The notes below the pieces were generated by a model. The model did no database searches. It was not told where the DNA came from and saw only the letters and a list, made by a program, of their open reading frames with translations. Positions 9,076 through 18,018 of a stretch of DNA of 64,000 bases are shown one piece after another (position 1 is the stretch's first letter; every line of letters starts with the position of its first letter). The position numbers were made by a program, and so were the translations under genes. The stretch is from JBEVJC01 sp040510375 (GTDB taxonomy: Bacteria; Bacteroidota; Bacteroidia; Chitinophagales; Chitinophagaceae), in assembly GCA_040510375.1 (NCBI GenBank), contig JBEVJC010000008.1, forward strand, positions 124,001-188,000, in the 5' to 3' direction.

Positions 9076-9100
9076 CTGCCACTGGCTATATCGGCGTGGT

Positions 9101-9964
9101 TTAATTCCATAATGGCTTTTTACCTGAGGGTTTGAGACCACCCTTAGGTTTTGAACTGGCCTTCAGTTTTTGTTCCCTGTTTCCTTTCGGAACAAACTTT
9201 TCAAATGCCGCTGAACTGGATGAACCATTGCCGGAATCGCGGTCTTCGGTATCTGTTGATGCCCGGTTCCCTTCATGGCCAGTGGTGCCATTGGTCATTT
9301 TTGGATCAGATGTATCATTAACCGCAGCTTCATTATCTTCATAAGCCTGCCGGGCGGGTCCCATATCAGCATCCACCTGTACAGCTTCAGCCGTGTTGCC
9401 TGTTCCTTTTTCAGTATCGATCCTGGCCGTACTTTCCTCCTTCGGATTTTTCGGACGTTTTACCGGTGGAATACCCGAACGATGATTGTCCTTTACCACG
9501 TTTCCACCTGCTTCATGTGGTGAATCCGGTTGTTCAGGAGGACGCCTGAATGTTTTTTTCTGATCAGTCTTGCCATTACCAACGATGCCCGATGGTTTTT
9601 TACCGGCTACAGACTGCTGAGTTATCTTCCGGGTGGTAGCTGGCTTCGCTGCATTTCCGGATTTTCCGGTGCGTTTAGCGGCGGTATTTTTTAAACCTTG
9701 GCCGGTTGCCGACCTTGATGGAGCTGGTTTGTCAGCTACTTTTCCGGCCGCGGTTTTTTTTGCCGCTACCCTGCCTGACTTTTTTTTCGGTGTGATTTTT
9801 TTCCTTCCGGCGATCCGGTTTTTTGCACCCGAAGCAATTTTTTTAGCGGGTGATTTCTTCGCCTTTCGTGTTGGGACTTTCTTTTTAGCAGTTGATTTTT
9901 TGGCTAGCTTCCAGGCGGTTTTTTTAGAGGTGGATTTTTTTTTCGCCGTACTTGACTTTGCCAT
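9101..9964 (-). CDS. Lysine/alanine-rich histone H1-like protein
   Basis: This 287-residue protein is low in complexity. The N-terminal half is packed with STAKKK, KKSPAKK and similar motifs resembling eukaryotic H1 tails and the bacterial AlgP and HctB tails. The middle and C-terminal parts are richer in D, E, N, G and S, and the end is again basic (KASSKPKGGLKPSGKK). I see no folded domain and no signal peptide. By analogy it may bind DNA or RNA and condense the nucleoid, but low-complexity similarity alone is weak evidence. The long open frame and the uniform composition support a real protein. Confidence 0.75.
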   Translation of the reverse strand: MAKSSTAKKKSTSKKTAWKLAKKSTAKKKVPTRKAKKSPAKKIASGAKNRIAGRKKITPKKKSGRVAAKKTAAGKVADKPAPSRSATGQGLKNTAAKRTGKSGNAAKPATTRKITQQSVAGKKPSGIVGNGKTDQKKTFRRPPEQPDSPHEAGGNVVKDNHRSGIPPVKRPKNPKEESTARIDTEKGTGNTAEAVQVDADMGPARQAYEDNEAAVNDTSDPKMTNGTTGHEGNRASTDTEDRDSGNGSSSSAAFEKFVPKGNREQKLKASSKPKGGLKPSGKKPLWN

Positions 9965-10046
9965 AAGTGTTGTTTTAATGGATTGGAGAATATTTCATAT
10001 CAGCAAGAGATAACAAGATTTGCCAAAAACCATACCACCTACCGTA

Positions 10047-11936
10047 TCAGAATGCCTTCTTTGCAGGCTGCACCCCTCCTGCCCCGATTACCGAAGAACC
10101 ATAAACACGGATGGTTGATTTAATAAAATCGGTAGAATCCGCCTTATAAATATTCCCCACATATTTCTGCGGGTTACGGTCGATATACGGAAACCAGGTA
10201 CTATGGATCTGGATCATAATGCGATGCCCGGGTTTAAAAGTGTGCAGCACATCCTGCAAACGTACGTTGACATCGGTTTCCTGTCCAGGCACAAAGGGCT
10301 CGGGTTTTTCAAAGCTGTTGCGGAACCTTCCCCGGAATACTTCACTCCTCACCAGCTGCTGGTACGAGCCCATGGTAATATTCTTCGGGTTATGCGGATA
10401 ATTGGGGTGATTGTCGGGGTACACATCAATCAGTTTAACCACAAAGTCGGCATCAGTACCACTCATGGCCACTTTCAGTTTTGCCAGGATCTCACCGGCA
10501 ATCGTGACGGGATCAGTCAGTACTTCTGTTTCGAATGTCAGCACATCAGGGCGGCGGGAAGCATCGCGCTGATCGTCCGACATAAAATTACGTGGCGTAA
10601 AAGTCAGCCCCTCTGTTTGCGAAGTATATGGCACCGGTTTATCGGGATCGCTGACATATTCAAAGACTGCTTTATCATTTAATGGTTTATTCATGGAAAG
10701 CCGGCCATTTTCACCGAAATAAAACTGCACTGCCGGTATATCAACGGGTGGCCATTTGTCAAACTGTTTCCATTCTTTAATACCTGTATCAAACATGTAT
10801 GCTTCAGGAAGTTTATTAACGCCACTATCTTTCAGGTAAAATTCAAAAAATGTGAGTTCAATATTTTTCTGGAAAAATGTACTGATACTATCGCCAAAAT
10901 AAATATGGTTATGGGTGGACTTTCCCCATTCCCGGGCCCAATCGCCATGACCCCAGGGGCCCATTACAATGCTGTTCTTTGCATCCGGTGTGCTGGCTTC
11001 TATTTTTTTATAGATGTTGAGCGGGCCATACAGGTCCTCCGCATCAAACCAGCCACCAACCGTAAGTACAGCCGGTTTGATATTTTTCAGGTGTGGCAGG
11101 ATATTTCTTTTTTGCCAGAACGTATCATAGTTTGGATGATCAATAATCTGGTTCCAGAAAAAATTGTCCTTGTGATATGATTCGGTTAAATTTTTTAACG
11201 GTCCTGCCTGCCGGTAGAACTCAAAGGCATCTTTAATTTTTTTATTGTATAACCTCATCAGCTCTTCTTCAAACCAGTCTTCGCGTGTGGTATCTTTTTT
11301 CTGGTATCCGAATACGGCAAATGCAGGTGTGTAACTTTCAAGGTAGGCGCCATTATGGTGGAAATCATCAAAGAAAAAATCTGCAACCGGTGCCTGTGGC
11401 GATACGGCCCTGAGGGCCGGATGAGCATCGGGCAAGGAAGCGGCTGAATAAAAACCGGGATATGAAATCCCGTAGATCCCCACCCTTCCATTATTGCCCT
11501 TCAGGTTTTTGACCAGCCAGTCGATCGAGTCCCAGGTATCCGAGCTTTCATCAATCTCCTTTTTGTTCTTACGGTCATTACCCGGGATGTTTGGTGTCAT
11601 ATTGTTGAACACGCCATCACTCATGTACCGTCCGCGCACATCCTGGAATACCAGGATATAACCCGACCGCACCAGGAAATCGGATGGATGGCCGTACAGG
11701 TCATAGTTTCCGTAACTGGAAGCATTGTAACAGGTCCTGTTCATCAGGATGGGATAGGATTTGGAATGGTCTTTCGGGATATACACCAATGTGAAGAGTT
11801 TGGCTCCATCGCGCATCGGGATCCTGTACTCGAATTTATCGTAATGCTGCAACACATATAATGAGTCGCGCGCTTCCGCCTTATTGGATAAAATTGCAAA
11901 AAATGAAAAAAGCAGTAATAACAATGTTGAACGCAT
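10047..11936 (-). CDS. Secreted CocE/NonD family hydrolase (S15-type alpha/beta hydrolase)
   Basis: The family includes cocaine esterase, alpha-amino acid ester hydrolases and glutaryl-7-ACA acylases, which cleave esters or amides with a serine nucleophile. The 629-residue protein starts with a signal peptide (MRSTLLLLLFSFFAILSNKA). The nucleophile elbow is GIYGISYPG with Ser158, DAEDLYGP probably supplies the acid, and GPWGHGDW the histidine. A C-terminal jelly-roll domain completes the usual layout. It lies 30 bases behind the DUF1801 gene and is probably co-transcribed with it. The periplasmic substrate is unknown. Confidence 0.9.
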   Translation of the reverse strand: MRSTLLLLLFSFFAILSNKAEARDSLYVLQHYDKFEYRIPMRDGAKLFTLVYIPKDHSKSYPILMNRTCYNASSYGNYDLYGHPSDFLVRSGYILVFQDVRGRYMSDGVFNNMTPNIPGNDRKNKKEIDESSDTWDSIDWLVKNLKGNNGRVGIYGISYPGFYSAASLPDAHPALRAVSPQAPVADFFFDDFHHNGAYLESYTPAFAVFGYQKKDTTREDWFEEELMRLYNKKIKDAFEFYRQAGPLKNLTESYHKDNFFWNQIIDHPNYDTFWQKRNILPHLKNIKPAVLTVGGWFDAEDLYGPLNIYKKIEASTPDAKNSIVMGPWGHGDWAREWGKSTHNHIYFGDSISTFFQKNIELTFFEFYLKDSGVNKLPEAYMFDTGIKEWKQFDKWPPVDIPAVQFYFGENGRLSMNKPLNDKAVFEYVSDPDKPVPYTSQTEGLTFTPRNFMSDDQRDASRRPDVLTFETEVLTDPVTIAGEILAKLKVAMSGTDADFVVKLIDVYPDNHPNYPHNPKNITMGSYQQLVRSEVFRGRFRNSFEKPEPFVPGQETDVNVRLQDVLHTFKPGHRIMIQIHSTWFPYIDRNPQKYVGNIYKADSTDFIKSTIRVYGSSVIGAGGVQPAKKAF

Positions 11937-11966
11937 ATAAAATGGTTTTGTAACGGGGCACTTGAT

Positions 11967-12425
11967 TTATGAGCGACGCAGATTCTTTTCGTACACACTG
12001 ATCCATTCAGACGGTGTAACTTTTTCCAGCAGCCGGGAAAGCAGATCCACCGGGATCTGACCGGGCTTCTTAAAACGTATACAACTTTTGCCCATATCCA
12101 GTTTCGGCCCACCGGTGCCTGCATACTCGTTCTGGAACCATTCCATCAGTCCGGGCATGGAATACAGACCCATATGGTAGAATGAAATATAATTTTTCTG
12201 TGAAGCCAGCGATACAAAAGGGAGTTGTTGTTTCGGATCACAATGATAACCGGCAGGATAAGTTTCGAAAGGTATCACCCATGTTAGCATCCCGTAACTC
12301 ATGGTTTCCTTAAAACCTGCCGGCAGGTTTTTGTTTATGGCAGTGCGCAGTTCCGACACGGGGACTACCCTGTCTGGCGGAAGGCTTTTAATGTATTCGT
12401 CAGGATCGGTAAAACTGGATGTCAT
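11967..12425 (-). CDS. DUF1801 domain protein
   Basis: The 152-residue cytoplasmic protein matches the DUF1801 (YdhG-like) fold by its opening DPDEYIKSLPPD, the FKETMSYGMLTWVIP segment, YISFYHMGL and the late KSCIRFKK. Members are small single-domain proteins of unknown biochemical role. The ATG at 12425 is the only sensible start. It is the first gene of a likely two-gene unit with the secreted hydrolase, though no shared function is apparent. Confidence 0.85.
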   Translation of the reverse strand: MTSSFTDPDEYIKSLPPDRVVPVSELRTAINKNLPAGFKETMSYGMLTWVIPFETYPAGYHCDPKQQLPFVSLASQKNYISFYHMGLYSMPGLMEWFQNEYAGTGGPKLDMGKSCIRFKKPGQIPVDLLSRLLEKVTPSEWISVYEKNLRRS

Positions 12426-12710
12426 AAATCCTTTTGTCCAAATGTAAATAAATTTAACCAGCCCTGCCCCCGTTTGCTTTGCATTGATTTAAGCATAAAC
12501 ACGTAGAATGCTGAAACCATAACCTGCGATTTGTTTCACCTGTCATCCGTTTGCTGGTATTTTAACCGAAGCAGGAACTGTACCCTATTTTTCCCCTTAA
12601 AATGTTGCCAGATTAACGAAGTCGTATTACATTGTAGCACAAACCAAAACCGGAATACCGTTCACAAGGACGGTGAACCCTTATTCTAACTGCAAAAACG
12701 CCACTCACCA

Positions 12711-14666
12711 ATGAAATGTTTGCTCCTTCCGGCAGCTCTCCTGCTGCTTTCTGTAAACCTTTTCGCCCAAAAAATAAAAGATCCTGAATTACCTGCTTTC
12801 GGTAAGATTGAAAAAGCTGATCTGGAAATGAAAAAATGTGAATTCGACGACAATGCCGAGGCGTTGGTACTGGTCGATAATGCAGAGCTTACATTTCTCT
12901 GGGGTACCGGGATGGAAATGAAAAGCCGTGTCCGGATCAAGATCCTCAATGATAAGGGACTTGAATGGGCCAATATCAAGTTACGGTACATGAGCGACAG
13001 GAATGCACAGGATATTACGGGGATCGATGCACAGACCTATAACCTGGATGAGTCGGGAAACATCGTTATATCAAAACTGGAAAAGAAACTGGTTTATGAA
13101 AAAAAGATCGATAAACGTTTCAGCGAAAAAGTGTTCAGTTTTCCCTCGGTGAAAGTGGGATCGATCATTGAATACAAATTCAAACAGACGGGAATGGGTT
13201 TGATTGACTGGTATTTCCAGCGTTCGATCCCTGTAAAATACAGCCGCTTCAGCATTGATTTACCACAGGAAATCGAAGTGGGCATAACTCCAATCTGCTC
13301 ACGCGAATTCTCCCGCAAAGAAAAGGCCAGCGGTACCAGGGTAGAAAAGGTTTACTCTATGTCGGATGTGCCGGGATTCCGCGATGAACCGTTTATCATA
13401 AATGAAAATTATTATCGCGACAGGCTCGAGACCAAGGTGATTGCCTACCAGCAGAACGGACTGCGGAAAAATAACCTGGTTAACTGGGTGCAGGTGATCA
13501 GGAAACTGATGGAAGACGAAGACTTTGGTGTTCAGATCAGGAAGAATGTGCCGCGTACGGCCGACCTTGACCTGAAACTTAAAACGATTACCAACCCGTA
13601 CGACCGGATGAAGACGGTGTTCCAATATGTACAGTCCAATATGCAATGGAATGAATATTATGGGATCTGGGCACTTGATGGAATCAAATCAGCATGGAAA
13701 GATAAAAAAGGAACTGCCGGTGAAATTAATCTCATCCTGGTAAACCTTCTGAAGGATGCGGACCTTAAGGTACATCCCATCCTGGTGAGTACTCATGCGA
13801 ATGGCGTGGTAAATCCCACCGATGCGGGAACCTATGATTATCCGGGTTACTACCAGTTCAATAAAGTAATGGCCTACGTGGAGCTGGATGGAAAAGTTTA
13901 TGTGCTTGATGCAACGGATAAGACAACACCAGTGCACCTGATCCCTGAAAGTATCCTGATGACGCAGGGCCTGGTTATTGAAAAAGTGGATACCTATGAA
14001 TGGGGCTGGAAAACTTTATGGGACGAAGGGATAACGTCGAAGAATGTGATTATGATACGGGGACTGATCAACGAAGCAGGTAAGATGACAGGTGAGGCAA
14101 ATATAGCCAGCTATGATTATGCCCGGCTGGACAAAGGTGAAGTTGCAAAGGCAGGAAAAGAAAAATATCTTGAACGTTTTGTGACCGCCTCCAATCCGGG
14201 AATCAATATTGATGAGATCAGTTTCGAAAACCTGAACAACGATAGTTTGCCATTAATCCAGAACCTGAAATTTAACCAGGACCTGAACAGTTCCGGGGAG
14301 TACCAGTATTTCTCGGCGAATATCCTGTCTGGCCTTGAAAAAAATCCTTTTGTGGCCGACAATCGTTTTTCGGATATTTTTTTCGGAACCAAACAGAGTT
14401 ATACAATCCTTGGAAACTTCACCCTGCCGGAAGGTTACGAACTGGACGCTGTTCCGAAAAATGTGAGGATGATTATGCCGGATACCAGTATTTCGATTTC
14501 GAGAATGTCGCAGGTGAACCAGAACGTGCTGATGACCCGGATCCAGCTTGATTTCAAAAAACCGGTGTTTCCCGTCGACCAGTATATGGAACTGCAGGAG
14601 TTTTATATCCAGCTGCAGCAATTGCTGAACGAGCAGTTTGTCATCCGTAAAAAAGTTAAAGCCTGA
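12711..14666 (+). CDS. DUF3857 protein with a transglutaminase-like domain lacking the catalytic Cys and His
   Basis: The 651-residue protein has a signal peptide (ending LFAQ, about residue 20), an N-terminal DUF3857 beta domain and a transglutaminase-like fold at about 295-405. Where an active enzyme reads GDC and FNH, this protein reads GTA (Ala336) and FNK (Lys385); only the Asp of VLDAT (Asp400) remains. It should therefore be catalytically dead and act as a binding or scaffold protein in the periplasm. Its stop is two bases from the start of the next gene, a paralogue with the cysteine intact, so the two are surely co-translated. Similar Cys-less members are common in Bacteroidota. Confidence 0.9.
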   Translation: MKCLLLPAALLLLSVNLFAQKIKDPELPAFGKIEKADLEMKKCEFDDNAEALVLVDNAELTFLWGTGMEMKSRVRIKILNDKGLEWANIKLRYMSDRNAQDITGIDAQTYNLDESGNIVISKLEKKLVYEKKIDKRFSEKVFSFPSVKVGSIIEYKFKQTGMGLIDWYFQRSIPVKYSRFSIDLPQEIEVGITPICSREFSRKEKASGTRVEKVYSMSDVPGFRDEPFIINENYYRDRLETKVIAYQQNGLRKNNLVNWVQVIRKLMEDEDFGVQIRKNVPRTADLDLKLKTITNPYDRMKTVFQYVQSNMQWNEYYGIWALDGIKSAWKDKKGTAGEINLILVNLLKDADLKVHPILVSTHANGVVNPTDAGTYDYPGYYQFNKVMAYVELDGKVYVLDATDKTTPVHLIPESILMTQGLVIEKVDTYEWGWKTLWDEGITSKNVIMIRGLINEAGKMTGEANIASYDYARLDKGEVAKAGKEKYLERFVTASNPGINIDEISFENLNNDSLPLIQNLKFNQDLNSSGEYQYFSANILSGLEKNPFVADNRFSDIFFGTKQSYTILGNFTLPEGYELDAVPKNVRMIMPDTSISISRMSQVNQNVLMTRIQLDFKKPVFPVDQYMELQEFYIQLQQLLNEQFVIRKKVKA

Positions 14667-14668
14667 TC

Positions 14669-16597
14669 ATGCAAAATTATTTACTACGGCATGCGATAAA
14701 CAATTTGGTGCTTCCATTGCTGGCATCTGCACTTACGCTTCCGGCTGTGGCCCAAAGCAGCATGTATTCACTCGCCTCGGTTCCGGATGTGGTGAAGACC
14801 AATGCCGATGTAATCCTTCATTCCGAAAAAATTAATCTTGAAATTGAAAGCCTGGATAAACTCGTTTATACAGTGCACAAGGTGTACACAATATTAAATG
14901 AATCGGGAAAGCAGGCATTGACTTTTTACGAATTCTCCTCATCACTTCAAACCCTGAGTGATGCGCAGATCCGGGTATATGATGCAAACGGAAAACAGAC
15001 TGCGAGGTACAAGAAAAAAGATATGACCACGGAGAGTTACGGGGAAGGACTTATAAACGATGGATACGTTACCTGGATGAAAGTGCTTGCATCAAACTAT
15101 CCGGTAACTATCGAAGTAGAATATGAAAAGAAGATAAAGGGTACATTTTTCATTCCTGATTATTACTTTATGTCGTCCAGGATGGGGATTGTTGCATCTG
15201 ACTACACCATTAAAGCCCCCGCCGATTTACAGTTACGTTTTAAAAACGTCCTTACCGGCATCGAGCCCGTTGTCAGTACTGAAGGCAATTCAAAATTATA
15301 CCGCTGGGCGGTGAACAGCCTGCCCCCTTTCGAATATGAAGAGGGAAGTGCTGCTACAGAATATATTCCCCACGTGAAAGTAACGGCCAACCAGATTTCA
15401 CTGGATGGATATAAAGGTGATTTCAGCAGTTGGCTTAATTTCGGTAGATGGTATTTTGATCTGTGTGCCGGTCTGGACAAACTGTCACCAGAGCGGGAAG
15501 AATTTTTTCGCAACCTGGTAAAGGATGTTACGGATAACCGTGAAAAAGTGCGGCTGATTTACAAATACCTCCAGGATAATTTCAGGTATGTCGATATTCA
15601 GCTGGGCGTGGGTGGATATCGTCCTCTCCCGGCGAGTTTCACTGACAAACAGAAGTATGGCGATTGCAAGGGACTCAGCAATTTTATGAAAGCTGCGTTG
15701 AACGCAGTGGGTATCCAGAGTAATCTTTGTATCATCAACCGGAATAGCAATGGCGTACCGGCCGATCCAGCCTACCCAAAAAATTCCTTTAACCATGTGA
15801 TCCTTTGTGTTCCGCTAGTCAAGGATTCGGTGTGGCTTGAATGTACCAGCACGACAGCCGAATTTGGCCACCTCGATATTTCCACAGAAAACAGGAATGC
15901 ATTAGTAGTCAACAACAATGGCGGTTATCTTATACCAACTCCCTTAAGTTCCTATACTTCCAATTACCTGGGCAGTTATACCAGGATCACGATGGACGAT
16001 GATCTTTCTGCCCTGCTTGAAACTAAATACAGCACCTACGGAGAGTATTCAGAAATAATGTCGGACATCAGTAAGAATAATCGCGACGACCAGAAAAAAA
16101 TACTGGTGAGTTATCTTGGGTATAAACAGCCTGATGATTTTGTTTTTGAACGTTCGGGAAAACAGGAAAGTTCCCTGAAAATGGCAATCGGAAAAGTTCA
16201 CGAATTCACTTCCGGAGATAAATCGTTCATAAACCACCGGCTGCAAAAAATGTTGCAGGGAAAACTTCCGAAAGCAGAAAACAGGAAACAGGATTTTTAT
16301 TTTAGTTTTCCATTTGAGAAGAGGGATACCACTCTTTTTGTACTGCCCGCCGGTTATAGTGTGGAAGTGTTACCAAAAACAAAAAAACTGGTTTCACCCT
16401 ATTCGTCTTACGAGGTGAGTTACCGGTCTGACACAACTACGGGTTCCATTGAAGTAGTTACCAGATTGATCCTCCGGCAGCACCGGATACCAGCAGCTGA
16501 TTATCCGCTTGTTAAAAAATTCTTTGATGATGTGGTCGCTGATCAGACCCAGAAACTGGTTATCAGGAAAACAGATACAGGGAAAAAAGCGTTCTGA
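14669..16597 (+). CDS. DUF3857 protein with an intact transglutaminase-like domain
   Basis: The 642-residue secreted or periplasmic protein has a signal peptide (cleavage near PAVAQ, residue 29) and a DUF3857 domain up to about residue 240. The transglutaminase-like papain fold that follows has the nucleophile in GDCKGLS (Cys333), the histidine in FNHVIL (His376) and Glu391 of WLECTS at the acid position. A beta-rich C-terminal domain completes it. Proteins of this type are thought to act on peptides or peptidoglycan, but no substrate is established. It is translationally coupled to the Cys-less paralogue upstream. Confidence 0.92.
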   Translation: MQNYLLRHAINNLVLPLLASALTLPAVAQSSMYSLASVPDVVKTNADVILHSEKINLEIESLDKLVYTVHKVYTILNESGKQALTFYEFSSSLQTLSDAQIRVYDANGKQTARYKKKDMTTESYGEGLINDGYVTWMKVLASNYPVTIEVEYEKKIKGTFFIPDYYFMSSRMGIVASDYTIKAPADLQLRFKNVLTGIEPVVSTEGNSKLYRWAVNSLPPFEYEEGSAATEYIPHVKVTANQISLDGYKGDFSSWLNFGRWYFDLCAGLDKLSPEREEFFRNLVKDVTDNREKVRLIYKYLQDNFRYVDIQLGVGGYRPLPASFTDKQKYGDCKGLSNFMKAALNAVGIQSNLCIINRNSNGVPADPAYPKNSFNHVILCVPLVKDSVWLECTSTTAEFGHLDISTENRNALVVNNNGGYLIPTPLSSYTSNYLGSYTRITMDDDLSALLETKYSTYGEYSEIMSDISKNNRDDQKKILVSYLGYKQPDDFVFERSGKQESSLKMAIGKVHEFTSGDKSFINHRLQKMLQGKLPKAENRKQDFYFSFPFEKRDTTLFVLPAGYSVEVLPKTKKLVSPYSSYEVSYRSDTTTGSIEVVTRLILRQHRIPAADYPLVKKFFDDVVADQTQKLVIRKTDTGKKAF

Positions 16598-16680
16598 GAA
16601 AAACATCAGGGAATATCGGCATATCTGTTACACGGTTTAGCGAATTGTCGCAATATTCATTGCCGAACAGCGACCATTCG

Positions 16681-17175
16681 TTACAGGTTAAGTCCTGCGC
16701 GTAATCCCCAGAACCTGGTTCCGGCTACATCATACCAACGTTCATATTTACCCTGGATATCGATACCCAGCACACGGATACCAATTCCGGGTGACAGCAA
16801 AAAGGCCGATTGTTTTGAATACTTTGCCACACCTGCTTCCATTTTTATATAGATCAATGGCAGGGGACGAAACTTGATTCCACCCCGCAGCGGAAAGGCA
16901 TTTATAGCAGGATGCCTGACCTCGCCAGACTCCGTTTGAGACTTCCTGCCCGCGAAATGAAGGAACCCGGCAGAGCCCGTCAGGCCGAGGTTTCCGGGGA
17001 TTTTTATGTCCGCCGACAAACCCGCACCAAGTCCATTTTTCAATTGATCCCCGCTACTGCCGGCAGTCCACGCACGTTCCACATAAGGACCGATACTGAA
17101 ACCTTTTAACTGCGCATTTGCGACAGTACCAACCAGTAAAAACGACAGGAAAAAAATTATAACAGTTATACGCAT
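16681..17175 (-). CDS. Outer-membrane beta-barrel family protein
   Basis: The 164-residue protein has a signal peptide (cleavage near VANAQ, residue 22). Alternating hydrophobic and polar residues rich in glycine and aromatics follow (GLGAGLSADIKI, LGLTGSAGFLHF, IYIKMEAGVAKY), and the chain ends in a typical outer-membrane strand, FWGLRAGLNL. I expect a small eight-stranded porin-like barrel of the OmpA/PorT type. No ligand or partner can be named. It is a single-gene unit, convergent with the DUF3857 pair and divergent from the DUF4251 gene. Confidence 0.8.
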   Translation of the reverse strand: MRITVIIFFLSFLLVGTVANAQLKGFSIGPYVERAWTAGSSGDQLKNGLGAGLSADIKIPGNLGLTGSAGFLHFAGRKSQTESGEVRHPAINAFPLRGGIKFRPLPLIYIKMEAGVAKYSKQSAFLLSPGIGIRVLGIDIQGKYERWYDVAGTRFWGLRAGLNL

Positions 17176-17330
17176 AGGTTTTCTTTAACAAATACAATGA
17201 TCGTTCCCGAGTTTGCTTTGGTAAGAAATTCCCCTGGTAAGATTTTGCTAATTGACCTGTTTACGTTGTCGTTTTGAAAACCAACCGGTGGTGTGGCACA
17301 TTTTGTGACCCGTTCGAAAAAAACAAACTC

Positions 17331-17807
17331 ATGTCAAAAGCAATAATATTCTCACTGGTCGCCGTCCTGGCAATCGTTAACATCAGTAGTGCGCAATCGA
17401 TTTATCCCGAAGAAAACAGACGAATCCTCGCAGAGAAAAATTTTATTTTCATTGCCCAGCAGGTTAGTCCGCAACGCGGTGCAATCAGACAGCTGGGGTC
17501 ACAATATGACCTGGCGGTGAATCCTGACAGTGTTACCTCTTTTCTTCCCTATTTCGGCAGGGCATATGCAGCTCCGTTTGATCCTACAGATGGCGGGATA
17601 AAATTTACTTCTGTAAAATTCCGGTATGAACTGGCCATTGCCAAAAACAGAAGGTACGAAATTGTTATAACTCCCAAGGATGCACGTGGTGTGGAGTCAC
17701 TCCGCCTTATTGCTTATGATAATGGCCGTGCTACCTTGCTGGTCAACCAGCGCGACAAAGACCCTATTACCTTTCATGGTTACCTCATTCCGGGCAGGGA
17801 GCGGTGA
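17331..17807 (+). CDS. DUF4251 domain protein, secreted
   Basis: The ATG at 17331 gives 158 residues with a clear signal peptide (MSKAIIFSLVAVLAIVNISSA). The frame is open further upstream but codes nothing signal-like. The mature part carries the DUF4251 pattern: YDLAVNPDSVTSFLPYFGRA, APFDPTDGGIKFTS and a late YEIVITPKDARG. The family is restricted to Bacteroidota and has no known activity; the fold is probably beta-rich and periplasmic. Confidence 0.87.
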   Translation: MSKAIIFSLVAVLAIVNISSAQSIYPEENRRILAEKNFIFIAQQVSPQRGAIRQLGSQYDLAVNPDSVTSFLPYFGRAYAAPFDPTDGGIKFTSVKFRYELAIAKNRRYEIVITPKDARGVESLRLIAYDNGRATLLVNQRDKDPITFHGYLIPGRER

Positions 17808-17825
17808 ATATAATCTGATAAGGCC

Positions 17826-17833
17826 TATCTTTG
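17826..17833 (+). promoter_or_regulatory. Bacteroidota -7 element TATCTTTG
   Basis: It matches TAnnTTTG and ends 21 bases before the ATG at 17855. It rules out the TTG at 17831, inside the element, as the start of the small basic protein. Confidence 0.6.
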
Positions 17834-17854
17834 GACCAACTAAAAATTGATCCT

Positions 17855-18013
17855 ATGTCACTGCTGAATCAGCAAAACAAAAAAGGGAAGAAGAAAGACA
17901 ATAAAAAAGCTGCAGCCCCAACGGGTGCAGGTGGTTCGAAATTTATCCAGAAGCCCAAATCTTCCGGCTTCGTGAGCAAACAATCGAACACCGGTTCTCA
18001 ACGTGGTAGCTAG
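17855..18013 (+). CDS. Tiny lysine-rich disordered protein
   Basis: The protein has 52 residues, 11 of them lysine, with clusters NKKGKKKDNKKAAAP and IQKPKSSG; the rest is glycine, serine and glutamine. It has no hydrophobic core and should be unstructured and nucleic-acid binding or a modification substrate. It is preceded by its own promoter element. It is followed after five bases by the SET-domain gene, so the two form one transcription unit. I recognise no family. Confidence 0.65.
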   Translation: MSLLNQQNKKGKKKDNKKAAAPTGAGGSKFIQKPKSSGFVSKQSNTGSQRGS

Positions 18014-18018
18014 ACCTG

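Larger units (their letters stand above)
8764..9100. other. Intergenic region with an inverted repeat and a 42-base tandem repeat
   Basis: The 337 bases between two leftward genes hold a strong hairpin (8873-8904) and two copies of a 42-base unit (8985-9068). A 59-codon open frame starting with GTG at 9141 runs leftward through both repeats to a stop at 8962, overlapping the end of the H1-like gene. I do not call it a gene. Confidence 0.5.

Noticed and set aside
10203..10682. 159-codon open frame antisense to the CocE-type hydrolase
   Set aside because: It lies wholly inside a well-supported gene, has no family resemblance and no promoter; it is a shadow of the other strand.
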